A stretch of DNA of 64,000 bases, taken from contig QQVE01000055.1 in the NCBI GenBank assembly GCA_003389325.1, positions 62,001 through 126,000 on the forward strand, read 5' to 3'. Under the pieces are notes generated by a model. The model worked only from the letters and a program-made list of their open reading frames with translations. It was not told where the DNA came from and searched no databases. Position 1 is the stretch's first letter; every line of letters starts with the position of its first letter. Positions 35,255 through 43,605 of the stretch are shown in pieces. Origin of the DNA: Planctomycetota bacterium. Its GTDB lineage: Bacteria; Planctomycetota; Planctomycetia; Pirellulales; PALSA-1355. The position numbers and the translations under genes are program-made.

Positions 35255-36043
35255 TCACGCCTTGCGCAACTCGGCGTAACGAAACAGCGCCCGTGCGTTG
35301 ATAGTGGTCTGCTCGGCGAATGCTTCCAGCTCGACGCCGCGCACTTCCGCGAGGCACGTTGCCGTGTGCAACACGTTGGCCGGCTCGTTGCGCTTGCCCC
35401 GCAAAGGGTGGGGCGAGAGGTACGGGCTGTCGGTTTCGACCAAAATGCGGTCGTCCGGGACGATTACCGCCACTTCGCGCAATGCGTCCGACTTCTTGAA
35501 CGTGACCATGCCGGCGAAGCTGATGTGCAGCCCCAACTCGAGGCACTCGCCGGCGGTTTCGGCCGTGCCCGCGAAGGAATGCATGACGCCCCGCAACGGC
35601 CCGCGGCGATGCGCTTCGCGCAACATCTCGACGACCTCGGCGTCGCTGTCGCGCGTATGGACGATAAACGGCAATCCGCGCTCCTGCGCCAGCCGCAAAT
35701 GGCGATCGAAGTAGTCCTGCTGAATGTCGAACGGCGAGTAGTCCCAATGGCGGTCGAGTCCCGTTTCGCCGATTGCCACGACGCGGGGCCGCGTCACGAG
35801 CGTGACCACGCGTTCCCAGTCGCCGGGCACGGCCTGGGCCGTGTAGTTCGGTTGGATGCCCACGGCGGCGAACACGCCTGGATGACCGCCGGCCAGGTCG
35901 ACCGACTGTTCGCTCGACAGGGCCGTGGTGCCCACGGTAACGATGGCCTCGACGCCCGCCTCGCGCGCCCGCTCGATCACGGCTTCGCGGTCGTCTGCGA
36001 ATTCTTCCTGGTCGAGATGGGCGTGCGTGTCCACAAGCGGCAT
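35255..36043 (-). CDS. TatD family metal-dependent deoxyribonuclease
   Basis: 262 residues with a TIM-barrel hydrolase fold: DTHAHLDQEEF at strand 1 (metal His-x-His), AIGETGLDRHWDYSP with the metal Glu, FIVHTRDSD, HSFAGTA and VETDSPYLSPHPLRGKRNEPANV, the TatD C-terminal signature. It is likely to be a 3'-5' DNase/RNase or related housekeeping hydrolase. It lies downstream of a small helical protein gene and the nuo cluster, on the same strand. Confidence 0.92.
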   Translation of the reverse strand: MPLVDTHAHLDQEEFADDREAVIERAREAGVEAIVTVGTTALSSEQSVDLAGGHPGVFAAVGIQPNYTAQAVPGDWERVVTLVTRPRVVAIGETGLDRHWDYSPFDIQQDYFDRHLRLAQERGLPFIVHTRDSDAEVVEMLREAHRRGPLRGVMHSFAGTAETAGECLELGLHISFAGMVTFKKSDALREVAVIVPDDRILVETDSPYLSPHPLRGKRNEPANVLHTATCLAEVRGVELEAFAEQTTINARALFRYAELRKA

Positions 36044-36098
36044 ACAAGACCTCGCCGGGATGGCAGTGCGACGTTAACGCGCGACGACGGCGCCGCAA

Positions 36099-36554
36099 CT
36101 AAGGCTTGGCCCAGCTCACGCCCGCTTTGGCTGCCTTGGCCGCCAACTCTTCGAGCGTTTCCAGATGCGCCCGCGCCGACCCGAGCGATTCCTCGGCCAG
36201 GGCCAACGCGGTGGGGTCGTCCATGATTTCCGACACGCAGGCTTCCAGCTTGGCCACGTCGGCCTTCTGACAGATGACGAGCTTGCCCAGCAGATAGTCG
36301 AAGGCCAGGTCGTGCGTATCGGGGAAGTCGAGCGGGTAGTCGCCCAGCACCACGGGGCCGTACTCGTCGAGAATATGATCGGCCACGCGGCCGGCCAACC
36401 GCTGTTGGTCGTCGACGATGTGCCTCAGGACGTCTACCGCCTGTTCGTCGCCCTTGTGAGTCCACGGCGACGCATACGTCAGGTACGTAGGCAGCGAGCG
36501 CTGCAGCACCGTCAGCAGCCGATTGAGCACCTGATGATTGGACCGGTGGGTCAT
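36099..36554 (-). CDS. Small alpha-helical protein, possibly ferritin-like
   Basis: 151 residues, almost wholly helical. It has the pattern of a four-helix bundle: long amphipathic helices around VLNRLLTVLQRSLPTYLTYA, AVDVLRHIVDDQQRLAGRVADHILDEYG, HDLAFDYLLGKLVICQKADVAKLEACVSEI and LAEESLGSARAHLETLEELAAKAA. Spaced Glu, His and Asp could bind metal as in ferritin-like proteins, but no clean E-xx-H motif decides this. It starts 40 bases downstream of nuoN and may be co-transcribed. Confidence 0.6.
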   Translation of the reverse strand: MTHRSNHQVLNRLLTVLQRSLPTYLTYASPWTHKGDEQAVDVLRHIVDDQQRLAGRVADHILDEYGPVVLGDYPLDFPDTHDLAFDYLLGKLVICQKADVAKLEACVSEIMDDPTALALAEESLGSARAHLETLEELAAKAAKAGVSWAKP

Positions 36555-36594
36555 ACGCGCGTCCGAGTACGAGAAGCGGAACGGAAACGGCAAG

Positions 36595-38340
36595 CTAGAA
36601 CAATTGTCCCGTGGCCATGCGAGCCAGGGCGTTCAGGCTTTCCGGCCAGATACCCAGGATCAAGAGCGGCACGCTGACCAGCACGACATACGTGCCCGGA
36701 ATGAACGACATGCTCACCGGCCGCCGCGTTTCGGGTTCGGGGTCGATCGTCATCGTTTTTACGACCCGCAGATAATAGTACAGACTGATCGCCGTGTTCA
36801 AGCCGGCGACCAGCAGCACGATCCACAGTTTGGCCTGCACCAAGGCGGAAAAGATCTGGAACTTGCCGACGAAGCCGGCCAGCGGCGGAATGCCAATCAG
36901 GCTGACCAAAATCAAAGAGAAGCAGATCACCGTGATCGGCGCGCGGCGGATTAGTCCGGCGTAGTCTTCAATCTCCTCGCTGAGCAGCACGTTGCGCAGA
37001 AAGGCCACAATAGCGAAAGCGCCCAGGTTCATAAACAGGTAGGCTCCGGCGTAGAACACCATGGCCTGAATGGCCCCCTGGGCCGCCGCGGGATTGCTGC
37101 CGGCCAACACCATCGCGGCCGGCACGGGCATCATCATGTAGCCGGCCTGCGCGATCGTCGAATAGGCCAGCAAACGCTTGATGTTCGTCTGGCCGTAGGC
37201 CGCGAGGTTGCCGAACGTGCAGGTGATCATCGCCATGAACGCCAGCACCCAGGCCAAGTAGTCGCGGGCGGGGGCCAAAGCCGCGATCTGCTCTGCGCGG
37301 TCGGCCAGCGGAGAGAATGCCGCGGCGGAGCCCGATGGCTCTTCGACCAGCAGCACTTCTTCTTCCTCCGCGGGTGGCTTGGCCTCCTGCTCTTTCGTTT
37401 CGGGCTGCTGTGCGGGCTCGTCGGCCACGTTGAACAGCGCCACCTGCTCCTCGGCCTGCGTCTCGATCGGCGGGGCGATATAGCCGAATCCGATCGCCAC
37501 GCGGGCCAGCAGCGCCAGCGCCGCGGCCTTCGAGGCCACGGATAGAAACGCGTTGACTTCGGCACTGGCCCCCTCGAACACGTCGGGGCACCAGAAGTGG
37601 AACGGCACAGCCGACAGCTTGAACGCCAGCCCGACCATCACCATCAATCCGCCCAGAGCCAGCACCATGTGCGTGTCGAGGCCGACGCCGGCTTCCAGGT
37701 TGGCCGGCTGCAGCAACTCGGCCAGGCGCACCCCCATCGTGGGAATGTGGGCCGATCCGAGCACGCCGCACAGCAGGCTGATGCCGTAGAGCATGATGCC
37801 CGCGGTGCCGGCTCCATACACGGCGTATTTGATCGCCGCTTCGCTGCTCTGTCGCCGGCCCTTGAGCAATCCTGCCAGGGCATAGGACGGCACGCTGGCC
37901 ATCTCCACGCCGAGGAAGATCATCAGCGCGTTGTTGGCCGAAGCCATGATGCACATGCCCAGCGTTGCTCCCAGCACCAGCGCATAGACGTCCGGTGCCG
38001 CGTCGCGGTCGGGTACGCCCGAGATGCGGGTGAAGATGGCGAACAGCACTGCGAAGAACAACAGCAGCGTGCGGAAGTAGACGGTGAACGTATCGTTGAT
38101 CAGCAATCCGGTGAACAACTGCGAGGGCTGTTCGACGGGGTGCCAGGGACCGGCCATGTAGAGCGCCACGGCCGAACCGACCAGCATGACGTAGAACGAG
38201 TCGATGCGGCTCGTGAGGCGCGGGATGCGCAACAGCAGAATGAGGACGATCGTGGCGCACAGCACCAGTTCGCCTTCGAATCCGCCGACGCTGCGCATCG
38301 AATCGGCCGTCAGGGAATGCATCAAGTCGTACAAACTCAC
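36595..38340 (-). CDS. nuoN: NADH-quinone oxidoreductase subunit N
   Basis: 581 residues, one of the three antiporter-like proton-pumping subunits of complex I. The core has EMASVPSYALAGLLKGRRQSSEAAIKYAVYGAGT, AFKLSAVPFHFWCPDVFEGASAEVNAFLSVASKAAA with the key Lys/His, and AYGQTNIKRLLAYSTIAQAGYMMMPV. A non-family insert of about 60 residues (292-355; DEPAQQPETKEQEAKPPAEEEEVLL) sits in the loop after helix 8. It is rich in Glu and Pro. The start is GTG 38340. It lies 16 bases after nuoM. Confidence 0.93.
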   Translation of the reverse strand: MSLYDLMHSLTADSMRSVGGFEGELVLCATIVLILLLRIPRLTSRIDSFYVMLVGSAVALYMAGPWHPVEQPSQLFTGLLINDTFTVYFRTLLLFFAVLFAIFTRISGVPDRDAAPDVYALVLGATLGMCIMASANNALMIFLGVEMASVPSYALAGLLKGRRQSSEAAIKYAVYGAGTAGIMLYGISLLCGVLGSAHIPTMGVRLAELLQPANLEAGVGLDTHMVLALGGLMVMVGLAFKLSAVPFHFWCPDVFEGASAEVNAFLSVASKAAALALLARVAIGFGYIAPPIETQAEEQVALFNVADEPAQQPETKEQEAKPPAEEEEVLLVEEPSGSAAAFSPLADRAEQIAALAPARDYLAWVLAFMAMITCTFGNLAAYGQTNIKRLLAYSTIAQAGYMMMPVPAAMVLAGSNPAAAQGAIQAMVFYAGAYLFMNLGAFAIVAFLRNVLLSEEIEDYAGLIRRAPITVICFSLILVSLIGIPPLAGFVGKFQIFSALVQAKLWIVLLVAGLNTAISLYYYLRVVKTMTIDPEPETRRPVSMSFIPGTYVVLVSVPLLILGIWPESLNALARMATGQLF

Positions 38341-38356
38341 GTCGTCGCCGCCGGGG

Positions 38357-40135
38357 TTAAGGGGTTTTGTTCACGTGCGGTAGCCGCACGCGCGCCGTTT
38401 GTTCCACCGCGGGCCTTTGGGCCGTTTGCGTTTCCTCGCCGGCGGGCTTCTCGCGCTCGGTCCATGCCGCCAGCGCGTCGACCGTCTGGTCCACGCTGGG
38501 CGTCATATAGCGGAACACCGACTGCGGGTACACGCCCAGTACGATCGCAAACACCGCGATCGGCACGGCAATCGCCAATTCGCGACTCGTGATCGGCGTC
38601 AGGTGATCTCCGTGTGGGCCTTTGTATTCGGGGCCAAGGTATACGCGCTGCAACGTCCACAGGATGTAAGCCGCTGTGAGAATCACGACCGACGCGGCCA
38701 CCACGGCCAGAGCGTGGCTGTAGGTCCACACCGACAGCGTGACGAACACTTCGCCGATGAAGCCGCACAATCCCGGCAGACCCAGACCGGCAAAGAAGAT
38801 CACAAACGCCAAGCCCGAGTAGACCGGCATTTTGGCGAACAGTCCGCCGAATTGGTCGAGGTTGCGATGGTGCACGCGTTCGTAGACGATGCCCACGATA
38901 AAGAACATGCCCGGCGAGGCCACACCGTGGGCGATCATTTGAAACATGGCCCCGTTCATGCCCATCTTCCAGGCATCGGGATTGAAGTTGTTGCCAGCCA
39001 CCGCCGACCAAACGCCGATGCCCAGCACGACGTAGCCCATGTGACTCACCGAGCTATAGGCCACGAGCCGCTTGAAGTCTTTCTGCGCAAGCGCCGCAAA
39101 CGCCCCGTAGACCATGCTCACCACGCCCAGGGCGCAGACGAAATATGCCAGATCGTAGCCCGCCTGCGGGCAGATGGGGTAGCAGATGCGGATGATGCCG
39201 TAGCCGCCCAACTTCAGCAGAATGCCGGCCAGGATCATCGAGATCGGCGTCGGGGCCTCGACGTGGGCATCGGGCAGCCAGGTGTGTACCGGCACCGAGG
39301 GGACCTTGATCACGAATCCGACCAGCAGCAGCAGGAATGCCCACCATTGCAGGCTCTTGCCGAGAATCTCACTATTGAAGGCCTCGGTGTGCTGGCCGAG
39401 CTGTTGCAGGGCGAGAATATTGAACGTGTGTACCGGATCGTCGGCCGATTGGATCTCGGCCAGTTGGGCTTCCTGTTCCTCGGCCGCGGCACTGGCGCTG
39501 ATCACGTGGGCCGCCACGAGTTGATCCTTGTTGAGCAGCTTCAGATCGCTGGCGAAGTACAGCATCAGGATCGCGATCAGCATGAACACGCCGCCCAGCA
39601 GCGTATACAGGAAGAACTTGATCGCCGCGTACTCGCGCCGCGGGCCGCCCCACACGCCGATGAGAAAGTACATCGGCAGCAGCATCACTTCCCAGAACAC
39701 GTAGAACAGGAAGAAGTCGAGCGCCAGAAATACGCCCAGCACGCCGGTCTCGAGCACGAGAAACAGCATGCAGTAGGCCTTCACGTGCTTCTCGATCGGC
39801 CAACTGGCGGCCATCGAGAGCATGGTGATAAACGTGGTGAGCAGCACCAGCGGGAAGCTGATGCCGTCGACGCCCATAAAGTAGTCGATGTTGAAGCTGG
39901 GGATCCAGCCGACCGAGAACACCTTCTGCATGTCGGACACGGCCGTGTCGAACTGCCAAACGCCTTCGCCCGGCAGGGCCATGACGACCGTCAGCAGGAA
40001 CACGACCGCCGTGACCACCAGCGAGAAGACCTTGATCGTCTCGGTCTTCTCCCGCGGGAAAAAGGCCAAAGCCAGCGCGCCCAGCGCGGGCAGGAACACG
40101 ATCAGGCTCAACAGCGTCATGTAACTCGATTCCAT
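38357..40135 (-). CDS. nuoM: NADH-quinone oxidoreductase subunit M
   Basis: 592 residues, an antiporter-like subunit of complex I. Typical segments are YVFWEVMLLPMYFLIGVWGG, KVPSVPVHTWLPDAHVEAPTPISMILAGILLKLGGYGIIR, with the conserved Lys-containing helices, and KDFKRLVAYSSVSHMGYVVLGIG. An expanded Ala/Glu/Gln-rich loop occurs at about residues 199-262 (ASAAAEEQEAQLAEIQSAD) where the family usually has a short one. The C-terminal 40 residues form a hydrophilic tail (EREKPAGEETQTAQRPA). ATG 40135 follows nuoL by 25 bases. Confidence 0.95.
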   Translation of the reverse strand: MESSYMTLLSLIVFLPALGALALAFFPREKTETIKVFSLVVTAVVFLLTVVMALPGEGVWQFDTAVSDMQKVFSVGWIPSFNIDYFMGVDGISFPLVLLTTFITMLSMAASWPIEKHVKAYCMLFLVLETGVLGVFLALDFFLFYVFWEVMLLPMYFLIGVWGGPRREYAAIKFFLYTLLGGVFMLIAILMLYFASDLKLLNKDQLVAAHVISASAAAEEQEAQLAEIQSADDPVHTFNILALQQLGQHTEAFNSEILGKSLQWWAFLLLLVGFVIKVPSVPVHTWLPDAHVEAPTPISMILAGILLKLGGYGIIRICYPICPQAGYDLAYFVCALGVVSMVYGAFAALAQKDFKRLVAYSSVSHMGYVVLGIGVWSAVAGNNFNPDAWKMGMNGAMFQMIAHGVASPGMFFIVGIVYERVHHRNLDQFGGLFAKMPVYSGLAFVIFFAGLGLPGLCGFIGEVFVTLSVWTYSHALAVVAASVVILTAAYILWTLQRVYLGPEYKGPHGDHLTPITSRELAIAVPIAVFAIVLGVYPQSVFRYMTPSVDQTVDALAAWTEREKPAGEETQTAQRPAVEQTARVRLPHVNKTP

Positions 40136-40160
40136 GGTCGCTTCTCTCGGTGCCGGCGGT

Positions 40161-42668
40161 CTAGGGCCGGCCTTCTAATGTGCTGAGGCTCGGCGCTAAC
40201 GGCGCGCTGAGGTAGAACGTAATCAGGATGAACAAGACCACCGTGCCCAGAACGATGAACATCACGTATTGCCGTAGGCGGCCGGTCTCGGCCCCGCGGA
40301 ACCAGAGGGCAACCGCATAGGTCCACCCGGCAAAGGCGTTGATCAGGCCGTCGACGAAGTAGCGGTCGATCATATCGTCGAGCCGGGCGATCATCCGCGT
40401 GCCGATGGCCAGGGTGTCGATCAGACCGTCGATCACCTTCTTGTCGAAGTCGGCCACCCGGCTGGAAACTAAGAGCACCGGCTTCACGAAGATCACGTTG
40501 TACAACTCGTCGAAGTACCACTTGTTCACCAGGAACTTGTAGACCCGCTTGAACTGGTTGGCGACTTCGGCCGGGTTGAGCACCCGCACGCCGTAGAACA
40601 CGATTGCCAGCCCCAGCCCCGCCAGGCCGGTGAGCGTGGCATACCAGGTCGACGCCACGTGGAACTCTTCCAAGTGCGAGAGGTGTTCATCCGGATGGAC
40701 CAGGTCGGTGAGCAGCGCGCCGTGCGCGGTGGTCAGGATGCCCATCGGCCGGGCCTGCTCCAGCAGCTTCTGAATGCCGACCGGAGTTCCGTAAATGCTC
40801 CAGCCGACGATCACGGCCATCACCGCCAGAATGACCAGCGGCACGTACATTACCTTGGGGGATTCGTGGGCGTGATCGTAGCGGTGCTTGTCGCGCGGCT
40901 CGCCGGCACACGTCAGGAACCACAGGCGGAACATATAGAACGCCGTGATCGCCGCGCCGGCGGCGGCGACGTAGAACAGCCAGCCCAGCATGGGGTTGGC
41001 GGCCTCGAACGACATGGCCTGGGCCAGAATGGCGTCCTTCGAGTAGTGACCGCTCAACCCGATCGTAAACGGCACGCCCGCGCCCATGATCGCCAGGCAG
41101 CCGACCAGCATGGTGTAGGCGGTCCAGGGCATTTTCTTGCGCAGCCCGCCCATATGCGTCATGTCATTCGTGTGCACGGCGTGAATCACCGAACCGGAGC
41201 ACATGAACAGCAGGCTCTTGAAGAAGGCGTGCGTCATCAGGTGAAACACGCCGGCACTCCAGCCACCCACGCCGAGGGCCAGCATCATGTAACCCAACTG
41301 GCTCACCGTCGAATAGGCCAGCACGCGTTTGATGTCGACCGCCGTGATGGCGATCGTGGCCGCCACGAACAGCGTGATGCAGCCGATGATCGCGATCACC
41401 AACAGCACTTCCGGCACAAAGAACGGAAAGAACCGCCCCACCAGGTAGACGCCTGCGGCGACCATCGTGGCCGAATGCACCAGCGCGCTGACGGGCGTAG
41501 GACCTTCCATCGCGTCGGGCAACCACACGTGCAGCGGGAATTGGGCGCTCTTGCCCACGCAGCCGCAAAAGATGCCGACGCCCGCGATAATCATCAGCCA
41601 GTAAGCCCAGCGTCCCACGCCGCCGGGCTCCATGTCCTCGCGCCACGACTGGATCTGCTCCGGCGTGGCCTCGACGCCCTTGGCAATCTCGCTGGCGGCC
41701 GCCGCCTTGATCACGCCGTCGGGCACGACCAGCGCATAGTCGTTCTCGGGCGAACGCACCTGGCTGAAGATGCCCGGCTCGGGCGTGCCGTCGCCGTCGG
41801 CATCCACGTCGCCGAAAGCGAACGTGCCCAGCGTGGCAAAGATGACCATCAGCCCGATGATCATTCCGAAGTCGCCCACGCGGTTAACGATGAAGGCCTT
41901 ATTGGCAGCGTTCGAGGCGCTCTTGCGCTCGATGTAAAAGCCGATCAGAAAGTAGGAGCAAATGCCCACCAACTCCCAAAAGACAAACACCATCGCGATA
42001 TTGCCCGCGATCACCAGCCCCAGCATGCTGAAACAAAACAGCGACAGGTACTGGAAAAACCGATGGAAGCGGCCCGGCCGATGCAGATGCTGGCCGTCTT
42101 CGAGCGTCACCTCGTGATCCACGTAGTCGTGCAGCTCATCGTGCATGTAGCCGATTGCGTAGAAGTGGATGCACGTGGCGATGAACGTGACCATGGCAAA
42201 CATCATCACGGTCAACGAGTCGATGTAGTAGCCGATCGTGATCCGCAGCGAGCCGAATTTGCCGAGCGTGTACCATTCGCCGGCGATCTCCGGCTTGTCG
42301 AAGTGGGCGTGACCGCCGTCGTGTTCGCCGTGGCTGCTTTCGGCGTGCTGCTCGCCGTGGTCGTCGTCGCCATGCTCCTCTTTGTGGGCCGCCTCGTCGT
42401 GCACTTCTGCCTCATGCGCTCCGCCGTGGGCGCTGTCGGCCGCCACGGGATGCGACGGCTCGGGCATGTCGTAGGCCGGAATCCACACGAAAAACAGGGA
42501 GAACGACGAGAGGATGGCCGAGGTGAGGATGGCCCCCGTGGCCAGATAGCCTGCGCCGATTCCGGCCTTCCCCATCCGCGGACCGAACAGCACGATCAGC
42601 GTGAAGGAGGCCAGCGGCACCAGCCAGGCCAGACCCAACAGCACGGGTAGTGTGGAAACCGGATCCAT
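40161..42668 (-). CDS. nuoL: NADH-quinone oxidoreductase subunit L, with inserted His-rich and DxDxDG loops
   Basis: 835 residues, longer than the usual 600-680. The core is canonical: NKAFIVNRVGDFGM, GKSAQFPLHVWLPDAMEGPTPVSALVHSATMVAAGVYL, KRVLAYSTVSQLGYMMLALG and MTHAFFKSLLFMCSGSVIH. Residues 81-122, between helices 2 and 3, carry 11 histidines with many Asp/Glu. Residues 287-294 (DVDADGDG) form a calcium-type loop within a longer insert (285-352). The C-terminal lateral helix region (FDKKVIDGLIDTLAIGTRMIARLDDMIDRYFVDGL) is present. Its start overlaps the nuoK stop (TGATG). Confidence 0.95.
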   Translation of the reverse strand: MDPVSTLPVLLGLAWLVPLASFTLIVLFGPRMGKAGIGAGYLATGAILTSAILSSFSLFFVWIPAYDMPEPSHPVAADSAHGGAHEAEVHDEAAHKEEHGDDDHGEQHAESSHGEHDGGHAHFDKPEIAGEWYTLGKFGSLRITIGYYIDSLTVMMFAMVTFIATCIHFYAIGYMHDELHDYVDHEVTLEDGQHLHRPGRFHRFFQYLSLFCFSMLGLVIAGNIAMVFVFWELVGICSYFLIGFYIERKSASNAANKAFIVNRVGDFGMIIGLMVIFATLGTFAFGDVDADGDGTPEPGIFSQVRSPENDYALVVPDGVIKAAAASEIAKGVEATPEQIQSWREDMEPGGVGRWAYWLMIIAGVGIFCGCVGKSAQFPLHVWLPDAMEGPTPVSALVHSATMVAAGVYLVGRFFPFFVPEVLLVIAIIGCITLFVAATIAITAVDIKRVLAYSTVSQLGYMMLALGVGGWSAGVFHLMTHAFFKSLLFMCSGSVIHAVHTNDMTHMGGLRKKMPWTAYTMLVGCLAIMGAGVPFTIGLSGHYSKDAILAQAMSFEAANPMLGWLFYVAAAGAAITAFYMFRLWFLTCAGEPRDKHRYDHAHESPKVMYVPLVILAVMAVIVGWSIYGTPVGIQKLLEQARPMGILTTAHGALLTDLVHPDEHLSHLEEFHVASTWYATLTGLAGLGLAIVFYGVRVLNPAEVANQFKRVYKFLVNKWYFDELYNVIFVKPVLLVSSRVADFDKKVIDGLIDTLAIGTRMIARLDDMIDRYFVDGLINAFAGWTYAVALWFRGAETGRLRQYVMFIVLGTVVLFILITFYLSAPLAPSLSTLEGRP

Positions 42669-43009
42669 CAGCCTTTGAGTTCGTCCGCCTTATCGACGTC
42701 GACCGACGAGTGGTTGTTGTAGAAATTCAGCACGATCGCCAGCGCCACGGCCGCCTCGGCCGCCGCCAGCACAATCACGAACAGGGCGATCAACTGGCCG
42801 TCGAGGCCCATGCTCACCGCCCCGGGCCGCAGGTACTCGCTGCCGAAGGCCACGAAGTTGACGTTGGCGCCGTTGAGCACGAGCTCAATGCCCATCAGCA
42901 CGCCCAGGGCGTTGCGCTTGGTCGCCATGCACAATGCGCCAGTGACGAACATGATCGCCCCGACGATGAGGTAGTGCGAAACGCCGATTGGTTCGGTCAA
43001 CAGATTCAT
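42668..43009 (-). CDS. nuoK: NADH-quinone oxidoreductase subunit K
   Basis: 113 residues with three membrane helices, the usual size. IGVSHYLIVGAIMFVTGALCMATKRNALGVLMGIELVLNGANVNFVAF contains the conserved Glu in the second helix (GIELVLN) and its partner Asn residues, which shape the proton path. Its ATG shares bases with the nuoJ stop, and its stop with the nuoL start, so the three genes are tightly coupled. A GTG at 43012 would add one residue. Confidence 0.95.
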   Translation of the reverse strand: MNLLTEPIGVSHYLIVGAIMFVTGALCMATKRNALGVLMGIELVLNGANVNFVAFGSEYLRPGAVSMGLDGQLIALFVIVLAAAEAAVALAIVLNFYNNHSSVDVDKADELKG

Positions 43010-43605
43010 CACACGGTCTCCGCGGTGGAACCGACGGCACGCTTCTTGGGTCGGGCCAAATAGGCCGATCCGACGAGCACGACCAGCAGGTGCACCGAAA
43101 CGATTTCAAACGGCAGCAGGTAGCCCGACATGCCTTCCCGCTGCGTGGGGTCGGGCTCTTCCAGCTTGTCGACTCGTGCTCCCAACAGGGCCATGCCCAG
43201 CCGCGTGGCCGTGGGTCGGGCTTCGCCCTCGGCGACAGCGACGGGGCGCCAGGCTCGCACGCTGGTGGCGGCCGACAGCAACACGACCAGCAACGAACCG
43301 CCGATGATCGCGCCCAGGATCCATTCGCCGGCTGGGGTACGCATTGAGATGAACGGTCCCCGCGCGGTGAGCATGACGCCGAAGATCAGCAGCACCAGCG
43401 TGCCGCCGACATAGATCATGATCTGCATGGCACCCACAAAGTCGGCCCCGGCCAGGAAGAACAGCCCGCTCGTGGCCGCCAGCGCCAACACCAGGTAGAA
43501 CGCCATCCGCACGACGTTGCTGGTCAGCAGCACGGCCACTGAAAAGCCGCACCCCACGAGCGCGAACAGCAGGAAGAACACGGAATGCCAGTTAATCGGT
43601 TCCAT
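43009..43605 (-). CDS. nuoJ: NADH-quinone oxidoreductase subunit J
   Basis: 198 residues with five predicted helices. NVVRMAFYLVLALAATSGLFFLAGADFVGAMQIMIYVGGTLVLLIFGVMLTA is the classic NuoJ segment, including the pi-bulge region. ATG 43605 is preceded by GAGGAG; it overlaps the end of nuoH by 14 bases. The stop overlaps the nuoK start. Confidence 0.94.
   Translation of the reverse strand: MEPINWHSVFFLLFALVGCGFSVAVLLTSNVVRMAFYLVLALAATSGLFFLAGADFVGAMQIMIYVGGTLVLLIFGVMLTARGPFISMRTPAGEWILGAIIGGSLLVVLLSAATSVRAWRPVAVAEGEARPTATRLGMALLGARVDKLEEPDPTQREGMSGYLLPFEIVSVHLLVVLVGSAYLARPKKRAVGSTAETV

Noticed and set aside
38399-40186. Open frame of 595 residues on the + strand
   Set aside because: Antisense shadow of nuoM with no plausible protein composition.
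40659-42650. Open frame of 663 residues on the + strand, His/Arg-rich
   Set aside because: Antisense shadow of nuoL.
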